A stretch of 5,580 nt of DNA from Thermoflexibacter sp. Lineage in GTDB: Bacteria > Bacteroidota > Bacteroidia > Cytophagales > Thermoflexibacteraceae. The translations under genes were made by a program, and so were the position numbers. This document shows positions 1-5,580 of the stretch, in pieces. Within the stretch, counting starts at the first letter, position 1. Each line of letters begins with the position of its first letter. The stretch covers positions 1-5,580 of the forward strand of contig JALOMS010000352.1 of the NCBI GenBank assembly GCA_025455345.1, given 5' to 3'. Below the pieces are notes generated by a model, which was not told the DNA's origin, made no database searches, and saw only the letters and a program-made list of their open reading frames with translations.

Positions 1-37
1 TGGCGTATAACAAATATACAGAGTTTTAAATACTATT

Positions 38-733
38 ATGAAAAAATACCAACATCTTTTCTTTGACTTAGACCATACCTTATGGGATTTTGAAAGAAAC
101 TCACAAGAAACCTTAGAAGAATTATTTTACGAGTTAGGAATGAATGAACTAAGCCATGTAGAGTTCTCTACTTTTATGCAGAGTTTTCGCACTATCAATC
201 ACGCGCTTTGGGATTCTTACAACCACCACCAAATAGACAGAAAGACCATCAGAACGCAAAGATTCGAAATGATAAGAGAATCATTAGGAATGCCTAATAG
301 TACGATTTTCGAGCAGATGAATCACGCTTATCTGGAGAGATGCCCCCAAAAACCACACTTAATTCCCCATTCTTTAGAAATATTGACTTATCTGAAAGAG
401 AAATATGAGTTGCATATCATCAGTAATGGATTTGAGGAGATACAAAAACAAAAAATGAAAAGTAGTGGCATTTTAACCTTTTTTTCTGAAATAATTACCT
501 CTGAAACAACTCAATACCGCAAGCCAAGCAAGGAAATATTTGAGTTTGCCGTAGATAAAATTAAAACAGATAAACAAAAAACTATTATGATAGGAGATAA
601 TCTAACGACTGATGTTATAGGTGCGAATAATGCAGGTATAGACGCTATTTTTTATAATCCTGAAAAAGTAAAACACGACCAAAAGGTTTATTGTGAAATA
701 GCGTATTTATTGGAAATTAGAGATATTTTATAA
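38..733 (+). CDS. yjjG: YjjG-family HAD hydrolase, noncanonical pyrimidine nucleotidase
   Basis: Cytosolic HAD-superfamily phosphatase of 231 residues (E. coli YjjG is about 225). Family members hydrolyse nucleoside 5'-monophosphates, favouring noncanonical or damaged pyrimidine nucleotides, which keeps them out of DNA. Seen in the sequence: HAD motif I DLDHT with nucleophile D10 and acid/base D12, followed by the YjjG-like WDFERNS; a mostly helical cap at about residues 20-100; motif II in IISNG (S129); motif III lysine K162 in RKP; motif IV IGDNLTTD with D187 and D192 for magnesium. All catalytic positions are present, so it should be active. The ATG at 38 is the first start after an in-frame TAA at 8-10, and no Shine-Dalgarno is visible. 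It converges with the channel gene. Family assignment is strong; the exact substrate is inferred from the family, and another HAD phosphatase specificity is possible. Confidence 0.9.
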   Translation: MKKYQHLFFDLDHTLWDFERNSQETLEELFYELGMNELSHVEFSTFMQSFRTINHALWDSYNHHQIDRKTIRTQRFEMIRESLGMPNSTIFEQMNHAYLERCPQKPHLIPHSLEILTYLKEKYELHIISNGFEEIQKQKMKSSGILTFFSEIITSETTQYRKPSKEIFEFAVDKIKTDKQKTIMIGDNLTTDVIGANNAGIDAIFYNPEKVKHDQKVYCEIAYLLEIRDIL

Positions 734-747
734 GAAACCCTCCTATT

Positions 748-783
748 GGTATCTAAATAGAGTACCCTAATTCTTTAGTTTTT
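748..783. terminator. Weak hairpins between convergent genes, possible terminator
   Basis: The 50-base gap between the two convergent stop codons holds two small stems. GGTA at 748-751 pairs with TACC at 763-766 and extends by a wobble pair and two pairs past a bulge. CTAA at 767-770 pairs with TTAG at 775-778 and is followed directly by five T on the plus strand. The second stem is only 4 bp, so intrinsic termination of yjjG here is an inference from placement as much as from structure. Nothing stronger is present in the gap. Confidence 0.25.
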
Positions 784-809
784 CTACTCGTTTTTTCTAC
801 TCGTTTTTT
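779..809. repeat. 13-bp tandem duplication at the channel gene's 3' end
   Basis: The unit TTTCTACTCGTTT occurs at 781-793 and again at 794-806, and the period of 13 holds without mismatch from 779 to 809. The array spans the last codons and stop of the minus-strand channel gene. Because 13 is not a multiple of three, the two copies are read in different frames: one gives Thr-Ser-Arg, the other Asn-Glu-stop. The duplication therefore creates the present stop codon at 784-786. The repeat itself is exact; slippage as its origin is inferred. Confidence 0.85.
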
Positions 810-1755
810 TGGTTTGCTCAGATTGCAATCTGTCTTTGATATAGTCCATTTGATTTTTTAAATCTTCCATCTTAATAGCCAATACTGCTATCTCATCATA
901 AAGCGTAGTAGCATTTTTCTCCATCTGTTTGAGTCTTTCTTTTTTTTCCAAATCTATTTTTACTTCGTCTATACCATTGAGAATCACCCCTACAAACATA
1001 TTGATAATCACCATTGCTCCAACCAAAATAAAGGAAGTAAAATACAATACACCTGTGATAGGACTTGCTTCTGGCTCTCTCTTCAATTGTAGTTTTTCTT
1101 CTACTAACCGAATATTCTCCTCATTATAGCCGTATCTATCACTTCCATAAATCTGTGTGTACATCATATCAGACCAATCTTCCAAGGTGATTGCCGTAAA
1201 CAAAGAAAGAGAGGTCTTCTCCAAAGTTCCAAAATGTATTGGGTCATTTTTCTTGAACAAGATAGTACCTGTGATTGCATAAATGTAAAATAAAATACCC
1301 ATCATAAAGACCACATAAATCATTGAGGGAATGCTCTTTAGTAAAGCCATTACCAATAGCTGGAGCTTGGGCAAGGCACTAATCAATCGCAATACCCTCA
1401 AAATCCTTACAAGACGGAAAATCGCCGCAAAGCCAGATGCAAAAGGAATAAAACAACTGATAATAATGATAAAATCAAATACATTCCAAGCATCCTTAAA
1501 ATAATTCATGGGATGCCTTCCTTCTGCTATAACTTTGATAATCAACTCTATACAAAAGAAAAAAAGTACAATCTCATCTGTAAAAACAAACAGCCAATGG
1601 TATTTTGTTTCTATGGCTTCGTATGTTTCTAATCCTACCAACACACTTGCCAAGATGATAAGAGATAAAATAAATCGCTTAAAAATTTTACTTTCTACGA
1701 ATTGTTCGCAATACTTGCTTAATTTGTCGTATTTGGAATATGAATCAGATTTCAT
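784..1755 (-). CDS. Voltage-gated cation channel, bacterial NaV/CaV type (ion transporter)
   Basis: Inner-membrane channel subunit of 323 residues from the ATG at 1755, expected to form homotetramers. Helices in order: S1 about 25-45; S2 52-78 with charge-transfer acid E70; S3 89-107 with the family motif WNVFDF (D94); S4 110-127 with gating arginines R114, R117, R120 and R123 at every third position; S5 144-167; pore helix plus filter TLEDWSD at 190-196; S6 232-260 ending in NMFVGVILNGIDEV. A charged loop of about 34 residues separates filter and S6, longer than in NavAb. The C-terminus is a coiled coil (275-310) with unbroken hydrophobic heptads, as in tetrameric bacterial sodium channels. 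The acidic filter suggests calcium or mixed permeation (inference). A GTG at 1765-1767 would add four residues; ATG is preferred, and an in-frame stop lies at 1783-1785. The extreme C-terminus is set by a tandem duplication. It is divergent from the GMC gene, so probably transcribed alone. Confidence 0.92.
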   Translation of the reverse strand: MKSDSYSKYDKLSKYCEQFVESKIFKRFILSLIILASVLVGLETYEAIETKYHWLFVFTDEIVLFFFCIELIIKVIAEGRHPMNYFKDAWNVFDFIIIISCFIPFASGFAAIFRLVRILRVLRLISALPKLQLLVMALLKSIPSMIYVVFMMGILFYIYAITGTILFKKNDPIHFGTLEKTSLSLFTAITLEDWSDMMYTQIYGSDRYGYNEENIRLVEEKLQLKREPEASPITGVLYFTSFILVGAMVIINMFVGVILNGIDEVKIDLEKKERLKQMEKNATTLYDEIAVLAIKMEDLKNQMDYIKDRLQSEQTKKTSRKNE

Positions 1756-1783
1756 AGATGAATACACTTTGATTTTATATTTT

Positions 1784-1811
1784 CAAAAATAACCAAAGTT
1801 TGTATTCCAAA
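1784..1811 (-). promoter_or_regulatory. Candidate promoter for the channel gene
   Basis: Read on the minus strand, TATTTTTG at 1791-1784 matches the Bacteroidota -7 consensus TAnnTTTG exactly, and TTTG at 1811-1808 could be the -33 element. The 16-base spacer is slightly short of the usual 17-23. Transcription would begin near 1778, giving a leader of roughly 23 bases to the preferred ATG. The -33 element lies in a short inverted repeat, GTTTG at 1798-1802 and CAAAC at 1808-1812, which could be an operator. The match is visible; function is inferred, and chance matches are common in AT-rich DNA. Confidence 0.4.
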
Positions 1812-1822
1812 CGATAAAAATA

Positions 1823-1840
1823 AACTTTAAGTTAGTAACT
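1823..1840. repeat. Two overlapping 11-base palindromes
   Basis: AACTT-T-AAGTT occupies 1823-1833 and AGTTA-G-TAACT occupies 1830-1840; both are perfect around a single central base and share four bases. They sit between the two candidate promoters of the divergent genes, where a shared regulator could bind. Palindromes this short are frequent in AT-rich sequence, so a regulatory role is only a possibility. Confidence 0.3.
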
Positions 1841-1841
1841 C

Positions 1842-1884
1842 ATCATCAAAATACCTTTACACCATGTATATTTGCTTTGATGAT
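1842..1884 (+). repeat. 9-bp inverted repeat with nested inner stem
   Basis: ATCATCAAA at 1842-1850 is perfectly complementary to TTTGATGAT at 1876-1884. Directly inside the left arm, ATAC at 1851-1854 also pairs with GTAT at 1866-1869, leaving a six-base bulge on the right and an 11-base loop. The candidate GMC promoter box lies inside the structure, so it could be an operator or a DNA-level element. It lacks a trailing T-run and does not look like an intrinsic terminator. Confidence 0.5.
1867..1874 (+). promoter_or_regulatory. Candidate -7 promoter box for the GMC gene
   Basis: TATATTTG matches the Bacteroidota -7 consensus TAnnTTTG exactly and lies 77 bases before the ATG of the oxidoreductase, giving a leader of about 70 bases. 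No TTG or TTTG is found at the expected -33 distance (about 1841-1850), which weakens the call. The box sits inside an inverted repeat, so a repressor bound there could block it. Confidence 0.35.
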
Positions 1885-1902
1885 AAAAGTAATATTTTTA
1901 TC
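1882..1902 (+). repeat. 7-bp hairpin in the predicted GMC leader
   Basis: GATAAAA at 1882-1888 pairs perfectly with TTTTATC at 1896-1902 around the seven-base loop GTAATAT. Its left arm shares bases 1882-1884 with the right arm of the preceding inverted repeat, so the two foldings exclude each other. If transcription starts near 1880, this hairpin would lie at the very 5' end of the mRNA, where it might stabilise the transcript. The pairing is mostly A-T and therefore weak. Confidence 0.4.
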
Positions 1903-1951
1903 TAACTATTTATTTATTAGTATTTTATATTATTAATTTCAAACCAAATTT

Positions 1952-3523
1952 ATGTTTGATTATATCATTGTAGGAGCTGGCTCGGCAGGTTGTGTACTTG
2001 CCAATCGACTCACAGAAAATCCCCAGACGCGAGTCTTACTCTTAGAGGCGGGAAAAAAGGATACAAATTTCCTTATTTCCGTACCTGCGGCATTTTATAA
2101 GTTATTCAGAACCAAATTTGATTGGAATTTTTATACAGAACCCCAACAACATCTCGGTCAAAAAAAACTTTATCAACCTCGCGGAAAGGTCTTAGGTGGT
2201 TCCAGTAGCATCAATGCAATGATATATATTCGCGGGCATCGCCAAGATTATGATACTTGGGCGCAACTTGGCAATGAAGGCTGGAGCTACGAAGACGTAC
2301 TTCCATACTTTAAAAAATCTGAGAATCAGCAAGTTTTCAAAGATAAGTATCATGGACAAGACGGACAGCTCTATGTTCGCGACCAAGCATTTCCTAATCC
2401 TCTAACCGCACTCATGATGGAGTCGGCTAAAGGTCTTGGGTATCCAATCAACAATGATTTTAATGGAAGCGAACAAGAAGGTTTTGGTATGTATCAGACT
2501 ACCATTGATGCCAAAGGGCAAAGACACAGTACGGCTCGTGCTTTTCTCAAACCTGCTCTGAATAGACCCAATCTCCAAGTGATGACCCAATGCTTAGCTA
2601 CCAAGATAATATTCGAAGGCAAAAAAGCCATAGGCGTGGAATTTGAGCAAGGAGGACAGACCAAAATAGAAAAAGTAAATAGAGAAGTCATTTTGAGTGC
2701 TGGGGCTTTCCAAAGTCCACAATTGCTCATGCTTTCGGGGGTAGGGCGCGGACAAGACCTCCAAGCACTTGACATTCCAGTAGTACATGACTTACAAGGT
2801 GTAGGGCAAAACCTTAAAGACCATGTAATTACCTCTATCGTAATGTCTTGTAATCAAAATATTACTTTAGATACGCAGGCAACACTTTGGAATTTTTTGA
2901 AGTATATATTTACAGGCAAAAGCCCATTAGCGAGTAATATCGCCGAAGGTGGCGGCTTTATCAAGACCCAAGAAGGGCTTACTGCTTCTGACATTCAATT
3001 CCACTTTGGTCCTGGCTATTTTGTGAATCACGGATTTGATAATATCAAAGGGAATGGATTTTCTTTGGGACCGACTTTACTCCAGCCTGAAAGCACAGGC
3101 GAGGTGCGCTTAGCTTCCCCCAATCCTAAAGACGCTCCGCGCATAGACCCAAGATATTTTAGTAAAGAACAAGATATTCGTACGATGGTCGAGGGCTTCA
3201 AAATAGGATATAAAATATTGACTTCCAAGATTTTTCAGCCGTATATTAAAAATAACTATCTACCACAAAATGAGTTAAAAACAGAACAACAAATTATTGA
3301 CCATATCAAATCCTATTTACAGACTTTGTACCACCCTACTTCTACTTGTCGCATGGGTAATGATGGACTTGCTGTGGTTAATTCAAAACTACAAGTACAT
3401 GGCATAGAAAGACTTAGAGTAGTAGATGCCTCTATCATGCCTACCATCGTCAGAGGTAATACCAACGCACCAACAATTATGATAGCAGAAAAAGCAGCAG
3501 AACTTATTAAAGCAATAACATAA
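1952..3523 (+). CDS. GMC-family FAD-dependent oxidoreductase (choline/alcohol dehydrogenase-like)
   Basis: Flavoprotein of 523 residues; bacterial BetA and AlkJ relatives are usually 530-560, so it is full length. GMC enzymes oxidise an alcohol to an aldehyde using FAD and pass electrons to the respiratory chain or oxygen. Seen in the sequence: N-terminal dinucleotide fold VGAGSAG (G8, G10, G13) closing with LLLEAG at 29-34; GMC signature 1 RGKVLGGSSSIN at 77-88; signature 2 GAFQSPQLLMLSGVG at 251-265; C-terminal active-site pair H461 in YHPTSTCRMG and N505 in GNTNAPT. No signal peptide or membrane anchor is seen. The first residues run straight into the FAD fold, and an in-frame TAA lies 18 bases upstream, so the ATG at 1952 is secure. 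The gene ends with two consecutive TAA stops. There is no betB, BetI-like regulator or betaine transporter next to it, so choline is unproven; a long-chain or aromatic alcohol is equally possible. Confidence 0.93.
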   Translation: MFDYIIVGAGSAGCVLANRLTENPQTRVLLLEAGKKDTNFLISVPAAFYKLFRTKFDWNFYTEPQQHLGQKKLYQPRGKVLGGSSSINAMIYIRGHRQDYDTWAQLGNEGWSYEDVLPYFKKSENQQVFKDKYHGQDGQLYVRDQAFPNPLTALMMESAKGLGYPINNDFNGSEQEGFGMYQTTIDAKGQRHSTARAFLKPALNRPNLQVMTQCLATKIIFEGKKAIGVEFEQGGQTKIEKVNREVILSAGAFQSPQLLMLSGVGRGQDLQALDIPVVHDLQGVGQNLKDHVITSIVMSCNQNITLDTQATLWNFLKYIFTGKSPLASNIAEGGGFIKTQEGLTASDIQFHFGPGYFVNHGFDNIKGNGFSLGPTLLQPESTGEVRLASPNPKDAPRIDPRYFSKEQDIRTMVEGFKIGYKILTSKIFQPYIKNNYLPQNELKTEQQIIDHIKSYLQTLYHPTSTCRMGNDGLAVVNSKLQVHGIERLRVVDASIMPTIVRGNTNAPTIMIAEKAAELIKAIT

Positions 3524-3533
3524 TAAAACAGAA

Positions 3534-3546
3534 GGCATGGACTGCC
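3534..3546 (+). other. Small GC hairpin downstream of the GMC gene
   Basis: GGCA at 3534-3537 pairs with TGCC at 3543-3546 around a five-base loop, ten bases after the first stop codon. No T-run follows, so it is not a convincing intrinsic terminator, although it is the only GC-containing stem in this gap and could mark the transcript end. Confidence 0.2.
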
Positions 3547-3594
3547 AGCATTTCAAATCAAAAAATATGTGAAAAGTTATGTTATAGTATAAAA

Positions 3595-3629
3595 TTTGAA
3601 CCATTAAAATCTTTATTCGTTTAATTTTG
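3595..3629 (+). promoter_or_regulatory. Candidate promoter for the Prc protease gene
   Basis: TAATTTTG at 3622-3629 matches the Bacteroidota -7 consensus TAnnTTTG exactly, and TTTG at 3595-3598 can serve as the -33 element with a 23-base spacer, the upper end of the usual range. Transcription would begin near 3635 and give a leader of about 65 bases. This supports expression of the protease apart from the GMC gene, whose stop lies 176 bases before the protease start. Function is inferred from the motif. Confidence 0.45.
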
Positions 3630-3644
3630 TTATATTGCAAAAAC

Positions 3645-3656
3645 AGTTTTAAAACT
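3645..3656 (+). repeat. Perfect 12-base palindrome in the prc leader
   Basis: AGTTTTAAAACT is a perfect 12-base palindrome lying about ten bases beyond the predicted transcription start of the protease gene. It overlaps AAAAC-A-GTTTT at 3640-3650 and a tandem copy of AAACTT at 3652-3663. The position would suit a repressor site, but the composition is so AT-rich that chance is a serious alternative. Confidence 0.35.
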
Positions 3657-3699
3657 TAAACTTTAGGTGTTTTAGTAAAATATTTAAAATAATTAATTT

Positions 3700-5580
3700 A
3701 TGAATACAAAATCATTAAGATATGTATTTGTCTTTGTAGGGCTTCTGTTATTGACTTCTTATTCGCCTACTTCCCAAAGAGAGATAAACAAAGAACAGTT
3801 GCTCATGCGCTTGTTGAGACAAAGTTTGGAAAGCAGACATTACTTAGCCAATGCGATAGATGATAATTTCTCTAAAAAAGTTTTCAAAGAATATTTAGAG
3901 GATTTTGATTACAGGAAGCAGTTTCTGCTACAATCTGATGTAGATAAGTTACGTGCATTTGAAACAAAAATAGATGACGAGATGATGGCTGAAACCTACC
4001 AACTATTCGACTTGGCTATGCAGATTCGCGACAATAGATGGAAAGAGGCAAAAGCATATTATCAGGAAATATTGGCAAGTCCTTTTGATTTTTCTAAAGA
4101 GGAAACGTATGAAACTGACATAAAAAAGATAGACTTTGCAGTTAATGAGGCTGACCTGAAAGAAAGATGGAGAAAATATCTCAAGTTCGAAGCTCTCAAA
4201 AGAGTATATAATTCTTTGGAATTAGAAGAAAAAAAGGATAAAAAAGAAAATGCCAAGAGTTTTGCTCAGATAGAAGAAGAAACAAGAAAGGCACTATTAA
4301 GGCTCATGAATGATTGGTTTTTACGCATGGAGAGAGAAGATATTGCTACCAAAAGAGCTACTTTCATCAATGCGATTACGGCTTGCTACGACCCTCATAC
4401 GACCTATTATGCACCCAGAGCAAAAGAATACTTTGATATGGATTTTTCGGGTAGGTATGAAGGTATAGGTGCGCGACTGACGACCAAAGATGATGGTACC
4501 GTCAAAGTAAGCGAGGTAATGCCGGGTGGTCCAGCTTGGAGGCAAGGCATACTCAAGGCGGAAGACGTAATCATAAAGGTTGCTCAAGGCGAGGGCGAAC
4601 CTACTGAAGTTACTAATATGATATTAGATGATGTGGTCAAACTTATCAAAGGCAAAAAAGGAACAGAAGTAAGATTGACTATCAAGAAGTTAGATGGTAC
4701 TATCTCTGTATTACCTATTACAAGAGATGTAGTAATCATAGAGGAAACGTATGCTAAATCTGTCATTTTGGACAATGGAGATAAGAAAAAAATAGGTTAT
4801 ATCAATCTCCCCGGTTTTTATGCCGACTTTAGTAATACAGGAGGAAGAAACTGTGCAGAAGACATCAAAAAAGAAATTACTAAGCTAAAAGAAGAAGGAG
4901 TCCAAGGAATTATTTTGGATTTGCGAAGCAATGGTGGCGGCGCATTGTCGGAGGTAATAGAAATGACTGGATTGTTTATCGATAAGGGTCCTATTGTACA
5001 AGTAAAAGGCAGAGTAGGCAAACCGGGTGTGGGCGAAGACGAAGACCCAACTATACATTATGATGGAGCTTTGGCTGTCATGGTAAATTCTATGAGTGCG
5101 TCTGCTTCTGAAATTTTAGCAGGAGCTATCCAAGATTACAAGAGAGGGATTATTATTGGTAGCAAATCTACTTATGGAAAAGGAACAGTGCAGAGTATGT
5201 TAGACTTAGACCGTTATTTGCCTACTTCTATGGATAATATAAAGCCACTTGGAGCATTGGCACTGACCATTCAAAAGTTTTATCGAGTGAATGGTGGTAC
5301 TAACCAACTCACAGGTGTAATACCAGATGTGATATTGCCTGATATTTACGGAGCTTACGAAGAGGAAATTGGAGAAAAGAAGGAAGATTTTCCGCTTGCC
5401 GCAGATAAAATAGAACCTTTGAACTATAATACTTGGTCTAAAAATGAAAAGAAAATCGCTAAGGCTCAGGGCAAAAGTGCTGAAAGAGTCGCTAAAGACC
5501 CTATTTTTAATCTCATAGCAGAAAATTCTCAAAGAATAAAAAATCAGAATGATGTTTCTATGGTTTCTTTGAACTTAGAA
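3700..5580 (+). CDS. prc: Tail-specific (C-terminal processing) protease Prc/Tsp, S41 family, 3' partial
   Basis: Periplasmic serine protease that degrades or trims envelope proteins from their C-termini. The window holds 627 codons and no stop; E. coli Prc is 682 residues, so the C-terminal tail is missing. Seen in order: an N-terminal hydrophobic segment at 8-19 after K4 and R7, a Sec signal or anchor with no lipobox cysteine; a helical N-terminal domain at about 30-225, including EDFDYRKQFLLQSDVD, typical of the Tsp N-domain; a PDZ domain from about 250 to 345 (YEGIGARL, then VMPGGPAWRQGILKAEDVI); the S41 core from about 365, with DLRSNGGG at 407-414, the nucleophile S468 in SASASE, D479, lysine base K494 in TYGKGTVQ and Q498; then GVIPDV at 539-544, leading into the C-terminal Tsp domain. 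All catalytic residues are present. The start is fixed by an in-frame TAA six bases upstream. Substrates and adaptors are unknown here; E. coli Prc works with the lipoprotein NlpI. Confidence 0.94.
   Translation, partial: MNTKSLRYVFVFVGLLLLTSYSPTSQREINKEQLLMRLLRQSLESRHYLANAIDDNFSKKVFKEYLEDFDYRKQFLLQSDVDKLRAFETKIDDEMMAETYQLFDLAMQIRDNRWKEAKAYYQEILASPFDFSKEETYETDIKKIDFAVNEADLKERWRKYLKFEALKRVYNSLELEEKKDKKENAKSFAQIEEETRKALLRLMNDWFLRMEREDIATKRATFINAITACYDPHTTYYAPRAKEYFDMDFSGRYEGIGARLTTKDDGTVKVSEVMPGGPAWRQGILKAEDVIIKVAQGEGEPTEVTNMILDDVVKLIKGKKGTEVRLTIKKLDGTISVLPITRDVVIIEETYAKSVILDNGDKKKIGYINLPGFYADFSNTGGRNCAEDIKKEITKLKEEGVQGIILDLRSNGGGALSEVIEMTGLFIDKGPIVQVKGRVGKPGVGEDEDPTIHYDGALAVMVNSMSASASEILAGAIQDYKRGIIIGSKSTYGKGTVQSMLDLDRYLPTSMDNIKPLGALALTIQKFYRVNGGTNQLTGVIPDVILPDIYGAYEEEIGEKKEDFPLAADKIEPLNYNTWSKNEKKIAKAQGKSAERVAKDPIFNLIAENSQRIKNQNDVSMVSLNLE

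Noticed and set aside
1..29. Possible C-terminal end of an upstream gene (reading Ala-Tyr-Asn-Lys-Tyr-Thr-Glu-Phe-stop, TAA at 27-29), eight bases before yjjG.
   Set aside because: Eight codons cannot establish coding; another frame is also open to a stop at 64-66. It fits a tight operon but cannot be supported from this window.
1508..1792. 94-codon plus-strand open frame opposite the channel's N-terminal half.
   Set aside because: It is antisense to S1-S3 of a clear channel gene, and its protein is low in recognisable features and rich in Ser, Ile, Asn and Lys. It is a shadow frame.
2494..2775. 93-codon minus-strand open frame inside the GMC gene.
   Set aside because: It lies wholly antisense to conserved GMC sequence, including signature 2, and overlaps other antisense frames. 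No independent motif or start signal was seen.
3552..3600. 7-bp inverted repeat TTCAAAT (3552-3558) with ATTTGAA (3594-3600) between the GMC and prc genes.
   Set aside because: The arms are short, AT-only apart from one pair, and separated by 35 bases; this is expected by chance in such composition.
3389..3640. 83-codon minus-strand open frame covering the GMC 3' end and part of the following gap.
   Set aside because: Its protein is a Cys/Phe/Tyr-rich translation of AT-rich DNA with no domain, and most of it is antisense to the conserved GMC C-terminus.
5206..5532. 108-codon minus-strand open frame inside the protease gene.
   Set aside because: It is antisense to the conserved S41 region and C-terminal domain of prc, with no recognisable features of its own.
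1..5580. Search for a new multi-gene system, mobile element, CRISPR array or RNA gene.
   Set aside because: All long coding frames belong to known families arranged as separate units. No transposase, integrase, regularly spaced repeats, long terminal inverted repeats or tRNA/rRNA sequence was found.

Overview
The window is AT-rich DNA, most likely from a member of the Bacteroidota (possibly Cytophagales-like, but the genus cannot be read from the sequence). Three things point there. The start codons lack Shine-Dalgarno sequences. Intergenic gaps carry matches to the Bacteroidota -7 promoter box TAnnTTTG. The protein variants also fit, for example a YjjG-family phosphatase opening with DLDHTLWDF and a long Prc-type protease with a TYGKGTVQ lysine motif. 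It reads as ordinary chromosome: no rRNA, tRNA, CRISPR array, transposase, phage gene or defence gene was seen.

Layout: (1) 38-733, plus strand, a YjjG-family HAD nucleotidase. (2) 784-1755, minus strand, a six-helix voltage-gated cation channel of the bacterial NaV/CaV type, convergent with yjjG across a 50-base gap. A 13-bp tandem duplication at 779-809 sets the channel's stop codon. (3) 1756-1951, an intergenic region between divergent genes, with one candidate promoter per strand and several short inverted repeats. (4) 1952-3523, plus strand, a complete GMC-family FAD oxidoreductase resembling choline/alcohol dehydrogenases. (5) 3524-3699, an intergenic region with a candidate promoter and a 12-bp palindrome. 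(6) 3700 to the window end, plus strand, a tail-specific protease (Prc/Tsp, peptidase family S41) that runs off the edge after 627 codons. No gene-free stretch exceeds 200 bases.

The four genes do not form an obvious pathway. Orientation and spacing suggest four separate transcription units: nucleotide clean-up, ion signalling, alcohol oxidation and envelope proteolysis. No new multi-gene system is visible. The most interesting item is the channel. Its natural selectivity filter TLEDWSD has acidic residues where sodium-selective bacterial channels have neutral ones, and it is one residue away from the engineered calcium-selective filter of CavAb, so calcium permeation is a reasonable prediction.
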